Source: Sipunculus nudus (lineage: Eukaryota > Annelida > Sipuncula > Golfingiida > Sipunculidae). From it: a stretch of DNA of 64,000 bases. Each line of letters starts with the position of its first letter. The stretch's first letter is position 1. Positions 23,641 to 34,693 of the stretch are shown here, piece by piece. The notes under the pieces are model-generated. The model was not told the DNA's origin. It ran no database searches and saw nothing but the letters and a program-made list of their open reading frames with translations. The stretch is taken from NCBI GenBank assembly GCA_026874595.1, contig CM049316.1:8856839-8920838 (forward strand). The letters run 5' to 3'. A program made the position numbers and the translations under genes.

Positions 23641-25260
23641 AGTTGAACCATTGTATGTCCAAAAAGCATACTTTCAATCTTAAAAACAGCTGGAGCTATC
23701 ATCACCAAATTTTATGCCAATGTTGGTCACATGATTCATATCTTAAATTTAGGTATTGGTGGTGCCACCTGCATTGGCCTTTTTTGTACAGGGGTCATAA
23801 GTGCCTTTATCATACTGAGGGCTACAAAAAACCTCTTCTCTGTAACCATGAGGCCAAATTGTTTAATGTCACGCAAAAATAATCTGAGGATGACTTTTGG
23901 CTGAGTAATGGAAAGCTGAATTTAGTCATATGCCGTAACAGCCCATTTTTTCTCAGTGGCTACAAAGATCTCCTTCTCAAAAACAACTGTGCCAAATTCT
24001 TAAATCTCACACATTGATCATCCTCAGATGTTGATACTTCAGTATTCAAATGGTTTTGGTTCAGTGATTTTTGGCTGAGTTGCGTGAAGCTGAACTGAGC
24101 CTGTTTGCTTTATCTTCCTACATGAGTTATAAACATGAAAAATGTTTTTCAACTGATACCACTGAAGCCATTTTGTTTCCACATGAATGATTTTTGGCTG
24201 AATTATGGAGATTGAATTGAGTCATTTTACCATATATGTTAGCTGTGTGAAGCAGTTACATCTAGCCTGGCACAAGTTTATCAGCATCTATTACATAATG
24301 CCATTAGACATATAGATTTTAGGTTATCTATGGTTAATTTTTCGACAAAAATGTTTTTTAAAAGCTTTTAAAAAATAAGTCATCATACCAGGCTATGTTA
24401 ACAACCATGGGTATTCAGCACTCTGTGGCTACATAAAGATTGCTGTACATGGAGTATAAATAATTGGTATCCATACTTAACTTAATTCAAGAATTCGCCA
24501 TCAGTGAGGTGTACCTTTATAATAATTTTGCATTCAGTTTGCATCTCTGATAATTTTTCATTTATTCCTAATTTCTTTTTATGAAATGTCAGCTGAAAAG
24601 CATTTTGTATTGAAAAATTTATTTCAAAGTTATTTCAGGTAGGGACCACTTTTGTGTACAGATGGTACCACTTGTTTTACCATTGGCAGATTGCCAAGAT
24701 TTGCCAGTGCCTGGATATTGGCCATTGTCAAAGATTATGTCAGCTCTATAAATAGCTTTGGCACAGTGCTAGGATTGGAAGAGGCCTATGTGCTGCGGTC
24801 TGACTGCTATAGCAGCTTGGTGTGGTGTTTTCATGGAAAGTTCATTGTATTTTTTTAAACAACTCAACGCAAGTCTGTTTTATTCAAAGTTATTTCAAGT
24901 AAGGACCTTGAAATTTCAAAAATTTGGCATGTTTATCCATTATGAAAAGTTTTCTCGTAAACCAGACAGGTGGTGCCACCTACATTTAATTTTGTTAAAT
25001 AAATAAATTCACTTTTCTCTGGAGTGATTTGCAGTATTGGCCTGAAATTGTACATATCCATAATTCTTGGACTCCTCCCTGTTGTACTCAAGACTGGTGA
25101 CACCATCTGCAATTGTTTTCCTGTAGTGTCTATCCGTATATGTGCTTTTGGTAAAAATTTCTCATATGTCAGGAGTGTTCTAAGTATTGGTCTAAAATTT
25201 TGCATGTTCATCCATCTTGGATAATTTTCTTATAAACCAGACACTCACCTTTCCATTTTT
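23641..25260 (+). repeat. Decayed array of GGTGGTGCCACC-module units
   Basis: Units ending in GGTGGTGCCACCTGC (about 23758), GGTGGTGCCACCTACA (about 24969) and GGTGACACCATCTGC (about 25095) are spread over this stretch. They share phrases such as TGCAGTATTGGCCTGAAATT and CATCCATAATTCTTGGA. It reads as an old relative of the H1 bodies, interrupted by the element at 25285-27171; the matching right part continues at 27172. Confidence 0.55.
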
Positions 25261-25284
25261 GTAGAATAAATTTATGCCCTTTTT

Positions 25285-27171
25285 AGCTCAGCTGACTATA
25301 AGTCATCTGAGCTATAGTCGTGGTCCATTGTCCGTCGTCCGTCCGTCTGTCGGTCCGTCCGTTGATGTGGCACGTTTTGAAACCGTAAGACCTAGGAATC
25401 CAAAATTCTGCATAATGTTAGATGTCCCCAAGATCTCCTACCAAGCCGAAAACTGGGTCTTTGTGACTTCGTTTCTTTGAGAAATTAAGGAAAAACCTCA
25501 ATTTTTTATTAAAATCCTATTTTCACACTTCAGGGCTGCCTAATATCAAAACCACTCATCTGTTTTTCCTCATATTTATCTTAAATATTCCTCTATATAG
25601 TTCCTATGTACATGCAAGAAATTAAGTCTGTAAAATATAAATTCTTTAAGTTATGGGCCCAAACATAATGGACTTTGTAAAAAAATCAGGAAAAAAAATA
25701 ACTCACTTAACATGAAAAATTTTGAAACTAGAGTCTATTTTCTCAAGTAAATAACTATGTTTAATTAAGATTCAATTGTTTACCAAAAATGAGATCTGAA
25801 TTTTGTAATTTTTTTAAGTTATTAGCATAAAAAAAAATCAGTACCTTAAATTTTGCCCAACTTTGACCATGGCACGTTTTTTTCCTGTAAGCACCATTGA
25901 TTTAATTTTCACAGCATGTAAACATAAATATTTAGTTTGTCTAAATCTGAAATTTGAAAATAAAAGCTTGAAAATTAAGCTAGTTATTGATTTTTTTTTC
26001 TGTAGTCACTTGCTTTGATTACAGATGCAGGGTCCCACTCCAGGTCACTGGAAGTCAGCTATGCCAGGGTTTCTGATTTGTTACAGTCACTGGGGGAGAT
26101 CCCCTGCTGTGACAGGTGTACAGTTATTCTCATATCACCACCCCAATCACCCCCCCCCCCCCCCCCCCGCAAACCCAACCCACCAAGTGTTATGCACTAA
26201 TTGTTATTGTTTTCACTGTATATCCTTAATTGTAATGCTGTTTCCACTCCGATATGCAAAAACTTTCCTTGAAAAAATAATTCAAGGTGTAATCAAGAAG
26301 ATGCAATGTTGTGTAATGTAGCATTTTTAAAGAAATCAATTTTCTTTTAAATGATTTTAACAAATATAATTGAACCCATCAGTATGCTTAAATTATTATA
26401 AAATATGAAGCACATTATGGATAAATAAAGACACAATTCAAAATTGTGAAATCTAAATCAAGTATTATTTTTAGATATTTATTGTTTTGCAGATTTAAAA
26501 GATATATTTTTGTGGTAATAAATTCATAAACATTTGTATGCATGATGTGGTGTTATCTGACAAGATTGAGATTTATGATGATGCAGTTGAGAATTATGAA
26601 TCAACTTTTATATTCAGATATATATGTTAAATTGGAAATGTATAGAAATATAAACTTTAATTAGAAAATAATTGATGTGATAAAAAAATGCGGATTTAAT
26701 ACAAACATTTGTTCATTATTTTCCTGCCTCAGCAGAATTTGAGATCAGGCTTTGTTTGTCCTGTTTTATGTTGTTTATTAGCTCTATTTCAACTGTATAC
26801 ATTTCATAAAAAAATACATATATATTTAATAATATATATTATACAAAAAAATAGATTCAATTGAACAAATGTGTAAACTACTGAAATGTCAACAGTTATT
26901 CGAAAAACCAACTAATGATCATGGTAATAGTACAGATCATTTGTTCACAAACTGCTCACATGCTTAAGTTTCAACATTAGGAAACACATGGTCAGGTCAC
27001 AAAATATTTTTTGCAACAATTTCTTGCTCATCAATACAAACCAATCATATAAACCAACCATGGCCTTTATTACCTCTTCCTCTTACACTTTATCTCCATT
27101 TGATATTATTTTAGATTTTTACCTTCAAGGTTAACGTCAGCTGAGCACAGTGACCCATAGGTCCCTTGTTT
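25285..27171 (+). mobile_element. TAGCTCAG-superfamily element, copy 1
   Basis: The 5' end is a hairpin: AGCTCAGCTGAC, a short loop, GTCATCTGAGCT, then a TCCGTC-rich stretch. The 3' end is GTCAGCTGAGCACAGTGACC then CATAGGTCCCTTGTTT. It is colinear with 46081-46674 plus 51907-53668. The interior has a C run (26150-26168). At about 26879-27010 there is a broken APE-type endonuclease fragment (KCQQL..PTNDHGN, then a SDH-like region) homologous to the one at 53100-53240. A terminal hairpin plus an endonuclease fossil suggests a Helentron-derived non-autonomous element. That class is inference, since no Rep or helicase is seen. Confidence 0.6.
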
Positions 27172-27335
27172 CAGGAGTGATTTGCAGTATTGGCCTCAGG
27201 TGGTGCAACCTACAGTCATGTTTACGTGGCAGACATCCATCTCACTCTATTTCCCCTTACCATTCAATCCATGCTTCACTTCACCTGTACTATGATTTTG
27301 GTGGATACACGTAGCAGCTTTCGACTACCTGTATT
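27172..27335 (+). mobile_element. 3' part of an H1-type Helitron
   Basis: It contains GGAGTGATTTGCAGTATTGG (also at 25019, left of the intervening element) and GGTGGTGCAACCTACAGTCA. It ends with the H1 right end: CACTCTATTTCCCCTTACCA, GATACACGTAG, a decayed hairpin and TGTATTTAG. This is the right half of an old H1 relative split by the element at 25285-27171. Confidence 0.6.
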
Positions 27336-29059
27336 TAGTGTTTTTCATTTATCTGTGTACATAGCTTAAGAGTTGTTTGAAGCCTCAAATTGTTAATGTC
27401 CAAACATCTTTAATGGCTTTCTTGCACACAAGACTGGTGGTGCCACTTACATTAATTTTTGTGTTGTGTGCACCTATGCCAGTATTTCAGCAGTTCAGTT
27501 TGTGTATTTGGTGCATGCACTTTGGTTCAAAATGTTCAATGCTTGCATTGTACACAAACATGTCCCACACGTACTTGAAAAGTAATGGTCCAGCATGGAA
27601 GCATTATACCTGATGTATATCCTATTGCACAGGTTTGCATTAGGTCTGTAGGCCTTGTTAAATCTTAAATTAAAAAAAATAAACAAATTTAAAATGTTAA
27701 TTGATATGAAGCTCATTATTCTTATTCTTGCTCAGTCTTTTTCAGTAGCAAAATTTATTTTTTTTTTAGGATGGGCCCATGGCCTGATGGTGGCCTTGTC
27801 TGTTGTATGGGATGAGGGTAACTGTCTGAACAGAGTTATATGTGTTTATTTTTTTTTTTTTTTTTTGGCTTTCTGGAATTCAGGGATGCTGAACAAGACA
27901 CATTGGCTCTGTTTATGTTTGAAAAATGTGTTCAATTTATGTAATGGACACTTGAGCTCAGTCAGTCTGGTTTACTTTTATAACCCTTGTGTACATAATG
28001 ATGTCAGCCTTATCTTACTGTATATTTTTTTCCTTCCTCACCATTGGAGCCTGCTCTTTCTCATATTTATTAGGAACTGTGTACTCCTGCAATTTAGCAA
28101 TTTGCTTAAGGCATGAAAATGTAATTCAGTCATTTGCTAATCCATGAATGTTCCCCATATAATTCTGAGAATCAAGAATTTTATATATTCAAATGTAAAT
28201 GTGACAAGCCCCTAAAATACACAGCCGTTACTGGTATATGTGCTTCTGGAAGGTCACGTTCACCATAACTAAAAATGTCATATTTAATTGGCTAGATATA
28301 TTGTGTGTTTGCCAGATTACATAAAAACCATGTACACATTCCCATGACATTTTTATCAATATCGCCTTAATGTATGGTCTAATAATACTCAGCTGCTGGT
28401 CTTGAAACCTTAAAATATGGAATTACCTGCACATGAGTTATCTTTCATCATGCTCTGAGTCTGCCAGACAGGAGCTTCAATTAGACAGACCTCACTAATT
28501 CCCAGGTGCTCGGTTACATCATGCTCACATTAACGTATCCGCAGATTTTAATAATTTATGATTCATGAAAAGGAAAATGCAAGTCATTTGTAAAGCTGTA
28601 AAGGTCAAAGTATCTTGTTTATATATTACAATTCACACGATTATTACCAGGATTCAAGTTGTAAAGATGATGAAGGTGATAGATGTGGCACACCTACATT
28701 TTACCTTGAATTTAAATTGTATTAAAGCATAACATAAGTCATGCATGCTGCTATAGGATATATGCTATTATACTTTCCAGACTTTTTTCACACCATTACC
28801 AAGTGACAAGAAGAATACATAGATGCAATGTTGCTTTTGAAAGCTAAATCAGTCTTCCAGACTGTTCAGTATTGTTTTATATTATAAAGCCTTTGTATTT
28901 ATGTCAATGGTTTTTCAAGTGTGAACCTTGGCTCCCTGATCATTCAGCTAAAACCACTCTCAGCACTTTCTTCAGGGTTTCATGCATGAAGCTGAGAATA
29001 ATCCATAGAATGAAGGCTTCCTGTGGTCAAAATGTGATAGAAATTACTTGGAAAAGTGA
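27336..29059 (+). other. Intron segment, unassigned
   Basis: AT-rich intron DNA. One decayed module copy (GACTGGTGGTGCCACTTACA) is at about 27432-27451. Open frames up to 153 codons (27655-28116) consist largely of poly-T-derived phenylalanine runs and show no domain. Confidence 0.45.
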
Positions 29060-30265
29060 ATCTTTCAGAGCTGTAACCGTGTGGCTTGCCTCCCTCAGAG
29101 CTGTAACCATGGGACTGAACTCCCTCAGCACTGTAACCATGAGACTGAGTTCCCTCAGAGCTATAACTATGAGACTGAGTTCCCTCATAGCTGTAACCAT
29201 GAGACAGAGCTCCCACAGAGCTGTAAACATGGGCTTGAGCTCCCTCAGAGCTGTAACCATGAGACTGAGTTCCCCTAGAGTTGTAACCATGGGACTGAGT
29301 TCCCTCAGAGCTGTAACCTCAAGACAGCTTCCTAAGAGCTGTAACCATAAGATTGAATTCCCTCACGGCTGTAACCATGAGACTGAGTTCTCTAATATAT
29401 AGCTGTAACAATGAGACTGAGCTCCCTCAGAGCTGTAACCATGAGACTGAGTTCCCTCATACCTGTAACCATGAGACTGAGTTCCCTCAGAGCTGTAACC
29501 ATGAGACTGAGTTCTCTTATAGCTGTAACCATGAGACTGAGTACCCTCAGACCTGTAACCATCAGACTAAGTTCCCTCAGACCTGTAACTATCAGACTAA
29601 GTTCCCTCAGAGCTGTAACCATGGGACTAAGCTGTAACCAGGAGGCTTAGATCCCTAAGAGCTGTAACCATGGGACAGCTCCCCCAGAGCTGTAACCATG
29701 AGACAGAGCTGTAACCATGAGACTGAGCTTTAACCATGGAACTGAGTTTTAACCATGAGACCGAGCTCCCTTAGAGCTGAAACCATGAGATAGAGCTCCC
29801 CAGAGCTGTAACCATGGGACTGAGTTCCCTTAGACCTGTAACCTCAAGACAGAGCTTCCTAAAAGCTGTAACGATGAGAATGAGTTCCCTTCACTGATGT
29901 AACCATGAGACTGAGTTCTCTTATAGTTGTAACCATAAGACTAAGTTCCCTCAGACCTGTAACCATGAGACTAATTTCCCTCAGACCTGTAACCATGAGA
30001 CTAAGTTCCCTCAGACCTGTAACCATGGGACTAAGCTGTAACCATGAGGCTTAGCTCCTTCAGAGCTGTAACCATGGGACAGCTCCCCCAGAGCTGTAAC
30101 CATGAGACTGAGTTCCCTTAGAGTTGTAACCATGGGACTGAGCTGTAACCATGAGACTGAGTTCCCTTAGAGTTGTAACCATGGGACTGAGTTGTAACCA
30201 TGAGACTGAGTTCCCTTGGAGCTTTAACCATGAGACTCTGCTTCCTCAGAACTGTAACCATGAAA
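29060..30265 (+). repeat. 30-bp minisatellite (AGCTGTAACCATGAGACTGA..)
   Basis: The unit reads approximately AGCTGTAACCATGAGACTGA then GTTCCCTCAG; there are about forty units by length. Shortened units of 15-24 bp appear between about 29620 and 30200. Because 30 is a multiple of three, long open frames appear on both strands (for example repeating SCNHETEFPQ and RAVTMRLSSL), but they are a by-product of the repeat. Confidence 0.94.
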
Positions 30266-32868
30266 TCCCTGGATTTTAGTTGTATGAGGACCAAAATGCA
30301 TGAGCATCGGAATATGGCTGAATTATATGTGCAAAAATTTAAGTATGTTTTGTATATACCAGTTTGGGCAATAACCAGGTTAGATTTGAACGAGGTAGTC
30401 CTATATCCAGGCCTGTTTGTCAGAGTAATGATTTCTACTCATGCTTTTTCATAATATCAGGATTGGTATTAATACGACCTTTAACTGTATCGGTGCCTTG
30501 ATTGTGTGTCAAGGACAGATTTCCAACTGGAAATTGTTTAGGACTTATCAGCCCACAGTAAGTTTACAATGATAATACAGCCAAATGTCATGGGAACACT
30601 GCCAGGGCGCACTTGCTGTGAAAACTACGCTTATTATGACTAACAGTAACACCAGACAGACAACAACCCCGGTCTTTTCTTGGGTGATTACGTAAATGCT
30701 CACACAGTATTTGCATGTACTGGCATGATGAAGCATGTGTCTTGTCTGTGTGAGAGCTTGTCATTATCAAGTGGTGTGAAAATTGCCACAGCACTGATAT
30801 ACTCTTGTTTACTCAACGAACCTGTGGATGTAATCGGCCCTGGAGCATTAATGCCAGGTTGTTGTCACATATGTTGAGAGGACAACATGTAGGGTTGAAC
30901 CAGCTGACTTTCACCAAATATTATGGCAGTTCTCTAGGGGCGGTTGTACTGGCTGACCTTCATGGAGTTGATGATGTTTTGTTGGTCCAGGGATCGATGG
31001 CAAGCTCACCAGTTTGTCTGGTGCCCGTGAAATATGTTTCTTCAGCTGAGAAAGCTTAAGTCTGAATGGTGGCGCCATCTAGCAGATCATTGTGCAGCCA
31101 AAAAAAGTGGCAAGGGACAGAAGAAAAAAAATAGAAGCATGCTTGAGTAAAGTTATACAATATACAGTTTCATCTAAGTTGTTTACCTTAATAGAGCTCA
31201 TAGCCCAAAGTGCCCCAAAATGTGATAAATGTGCCAATATTTGGATAATCTTGGCCAGAGTTAACCAAATATATGGATAGTAGAGAACTGATTAGTGCAT
31301 CTTGAGACCTGATAACTGAATGTTAAAGACCATTTTAAATTCTGTTATACATTAGAGTTGATTTTAAACATTTAATACAGCCATTACTCCCATGAGGAAG
31401 GCAGTGACATATATTTTGTGGTTTGCTTTTAGTTCAAAAGAGTTTTAAATTTTCAGTATCTATAAAAATGGAAATAATTTTAAAAATAAACCCTTCATGA
31501 ATAATACAGCTCATCCTCAAAGTTGGAGAGTTATTTACCATGTTTGCCTTTTTATTCACGAGGGTTTCAATTTGCAATAATTGCCAAAGGGGAATTATCA
31601 CTAAATTAAAACCAATGAGAATAAGAGGCCTATCATGGAAGGCAAGTCAAAAGGTAAAATCTTGTATGTTCTAAGATTGCCATATAAATTATATGAGATC
31701 TTTCAGATTAAATGCCATTAGTGAAAAGTATGGTTGGATGATTCCCATTGTTCTCATTCACTTATTAAGAGTTTGCTCACATATTATTATTATCCCACGA
31801 TTATGAAGCCAACTACAGTATACTGTATCCTCAAATATATCATATATACATGTCACCCATGCAACTAAAGTCAAATGGAGAAACATTGATGTTATGAATA
31901 ATATTTAATTCATATTACCAGTTTATCAGAGATCGGTCTTGTAAATAATATATGATCATTTATATTATTAACCAATATAAATAAAAAAAATTCCAATTAT
32001 TCTCAAAAATTGATCATGTAAATAATAAATGATCCTTTATATTATTTACCAAAAATATACAATAAATTCCAGTTGTTTCCTAGGGAGTTCATCAGATGGT
32101 TAAGATTCAAATGAACATCAGGTAATAGATATAAAAATGGAAATGTTGTTCAGGTTAGTGTATGGCTAAATTTTGAAAATGATACAGTTGTGAAACAATG
32201 AAATAGAGAAAATTACAAGGGCTTTATCCATGCAAATATGAAGCCAGTCACAGAATGTAAGAGCTAGTGTATTCTTTACAGTATATCCAAAATAACCATT
32301 CACTCAAGCTATTAATGTGCCATGTACCTTTGTCAGGGGTCTAAGCACAGTAGTACAGTTCAATAGGACATAAACTTTTGTTGTCATTAGTGTGTAATTT
32401 TGCCCCAATCATTACAGCGCCTAAGTCCTTCATTTGAGTACTGTAGTACAGGGTGGAGTTCTGTATTGGAGCTCAGTGCCACTTAACGGTGGTACTCCAG
32501 TTGTACCTAGATGAGGTTGTACAGTCTGGGGTAGGAGTTAAGTGGAACATAGGCTGTGCAATATAACCTGAAACAATCAGGGGTCCAGTATGTTCACCTG
32601 TCACTCATAAAACCCTACATTATGACAATGTTATGTAGGGGTTTTATATGCCGGTGATGATAATGATGTTTTTCTCCTCAAGAAGTATGCGCCGAAAAAG
32701 CAAAATGCAGCTATTTTGGTATTATATTGCATTATGCATGACGGTAACAGTCACCACAGATGTTACTTTTGTTTTTTTTTACTTGTTTCGTCCCACGTTT
32801 ATGGTAAGTCATATATGTAACAGTCATCAGCTGCCAGGAACCAAAGTACATCAGTAACCCAGAATCGT
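30266..32868 (+). other. Intron segment, unassigned
   Basis: The stretch 31065-31082 has AATGGTGGCGCCATCTAG, a module remnant. At 31900-32050 two similar blocks (GATCATTTATATTATTA and GATCCTTTATATTATTT) form a short diverged tandem pair. No gene is recognised; short frames near 30680-31059 lie in GC-richer DNA but show no domain. Confidence 0.4.
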
Positions 32869-32872
32869 TCAG

Positions 32873-33322
32873 TCCACACCATCATCTGAGTTCTAGTCCG
32901 AGTCCAGGCAACTCATGTTTGAGTCTTTGAAGTTTGAGTCTAAGTCCACTTTCTTTGAGTCCCAAGTAATTTTGAACCTAAGTTTACGCCCCAGGTCAGT
33001 ACAAATATCCTTAATGAACAATTTAAAATGGGAATTTCATGCTTTTAATTTAATGGTTAATCACATTTATTGATCCCAAAGCTTAGCAAAACTTGGTATA
33101 TATTGTGTAAATATTTTATTATATTCTGATAATAGTTCACAAACGACATAAGTCTTTATAATAGTTTTTTCTATTGACTTTAGATGGACTCAGCCTAATT
33201 TCTCAAGTCCATACCTCTGATTCAGAGTACAAGTAAGAGTCCAGGACCCTCAAGTCCAAGTCCCCAAAAAAAGTTTACTCGAGTGCAGACTCAAGTCCAA
33301 GTCCAGACTCCACACCATCATC
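32873..33322. mobile_element. GAGTCC-rich insert flanked by a 14-bp direct repeat
   Basis: TCCACACCATCATC occurs at 32873-32886 and again at 33309-33322. The 422 bp between them start and end with clusters of AGTCC/GAGTCC hexamers (CTAGTCCGAGTCC; ACTCAAGTCCAAGTCC). This is an insertion with its target duplicated. The hexamer-rich ends recall subterminal repeats of DNA transposons, but no clean inverted terminus was found. Confidence 0.55.
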
Positions 33323-33630
33323 ATTACCCAGATGTACTGGTATGCCTTTCACAAAGTTTGTTTGCTCAGATGACTTAATGTGACGTGTCTGTGTCCATCA
33401 TGTGTCTAGCACCACAGTGGTTAGTTAACTCACAGGAACTTAAAATTAGATCATCTTGACCTACATATGTCAGCTAACATTATATTTGATTGGTGAAAAC
33501 ATAATTCTGAACACCTTGAAAGTTTAGACTCTTCTTAGTGTCCAAGGTTGCTGGGCAGGTATTTAGCGTTCAATCACAAGTTTGTAATATATATTGGTTG
33601 TGTGCCTCACATATGCCCTGGTCAATATTG

Positions 33631-33646
33631 AAAGTTTGATTAATAT
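33631..33646. repeat. Left target-site duplication of the LINE
   Basis: AAAGTTTGATTAATAT is identical to 41864-41879 just after the second poly-A run. The original target would have read TCAATATTG, this 16-mer, then TTAACAAATC. Confidence 0.93.
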
Positions 33647-33736
33647 GCGGTGACATGCTTGAGTAGTGCAGACGTGGGTTGGCACCGCTCCGTATTTGTA
33701 ACAGCAATAGGGCTTTTCCTGCATTAAAATAATAAA

Positions 33737-34693
33737 ATGCCACCAAAAGGAGCCAGAGGAAAACGGACGGACAGTAACACGGATGTAGTAGAAAAGGGAA
33801 ATTTGGATAGGTTCTTGGAAAAACAGACGGAAAAGGGGAACACGAGAGACGGAGATTCAGTGACAGACGACAGCATGGCGGAGGGTCATTCAGTGGGTGA
33901 GCAGCTATTCACGCTTCAGTTAGAAAGGGCAATGAGTGACATGAAACGCTTAGTGAAAGATTCACAGGAAAACATTGAGAAGAAGTTAAACAAAATACAT
34001 ACAGACTTACTTGGAAGCTTAAAATCATTGACAGAAGAAAATGAGGAAATGAAAAAGAATGTAGCAGATCTTCAAACCAGTACACAGACAATGAGCGACG
34101 ATATTGAGGAATTACAAAAATCTAAAGACAATGACAACAAACACATAAAAGAGCTAAATGCAACGGTGCAGAAACTACAAGAAGACAATATCGCAAAGGA
34201 ACAGAAAATAGAACAACTTGAACAACGCTTGAATGACGAACTTAACAAACAAGAGAGGCGCAGCAGAGAGTGGAATGCTCGGATAATTGGGATACCAGAG
34301 CAAGCGTGGAGTGAAAACTGTAGAGAGGTGGCCACAAAAATTATTGCTGAAAATAAATTGTTGGGTGAAGAAAACGAAAGTACCATCACAGATATAAGAG
34401 ACAGAATTGAAACGGCACATAGAACTGGTAAAAAGGGTCGTAACCCGAGACATATTATTGTCCGTTTTTATAGCAGGGTAGACAGAACTGAAGTCATAAT
34501 AAACTGTAAAAAGAAAAACATGCGGAATGTTCGCGTGGTTGAGGATCTCACACAACAGGATTTTAAACTCAAACAAAAGGCAAAGAACCAAATGAACTGT
34601 GAATACGAAAAGGGAAACAAAGTTCGATTTTGGAGAGGGGAGCTCTTTGTCAATGGTCACCCAGTCAAAATAATAGAACCTGAGAGCCCCTGA
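33737..34693 (+). CDS. LINE ORF1 protein, RNA-binding coiled-coil type
   Basis: The 318-aa product is the RNA-binding partner of an L1-like retrotransposon, expected to coat the LINE RNA in cytoplasmic particles. Residues 1-50 are a charged, low-complexity head (MPPKGARGKR...). Residues about 60-175 are a long coiled coil rich in E, K, L and Q. From about 175 the stretch RRSREWNARIIGIPEQAW matches the start of the L1 ORF1 RRM-like domain. HIIVRFYSRVDRTEVI and the C-terminal segment WRGELFVNGHPVKIIEP follow in the L1 order. No CCHC zinc knuckle is seen, unlike many Tx1 ORF1 proteins. The ATG at 33737 is 90 bp inside the element and is the first in frame; it sits in AATAAAATGCC, a fair start context. 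Confidence 0.88.
   Translation: MPPKGARGKRTDSNTDVVEKGNLDRFLEKQTEKGNTRDGDSVTDDSMAEGHSVGEQLFTLQLERAMSDMKRLVKDSQENIEKKLNKIHTDLLGSLKSLTEENEEMKKNVADLQTSTQTMSDDIEELQKSKDNDNKHIKELNATVQKLQEDNIAKEQKIEQLEQRLNDELNKQERRSREWNARIIGIPEQAWSENCREVATKIIAENKLLGEENESTITDIRDRIETAHRTGKKGRNPRHIIVRFYSRVDRTEVIINCKKKNMRNVRVVEDLTQQDFKLKQKAKNQMNCEYEKGNKVRFWRGELFVNGHPVKIIEPESP

Noticed and set aside
27655-28116. 153-codon open frame
   Set aside because: Much of it is phenylalanine from T runs; there is no domain and no sign of conserved coding.
28872-29402. 176-codon frame with RAVTMRLSSL repeats
   Set aside because: Generated by the 30-bp minisatellite, which is open in other frames and on the other strand too.
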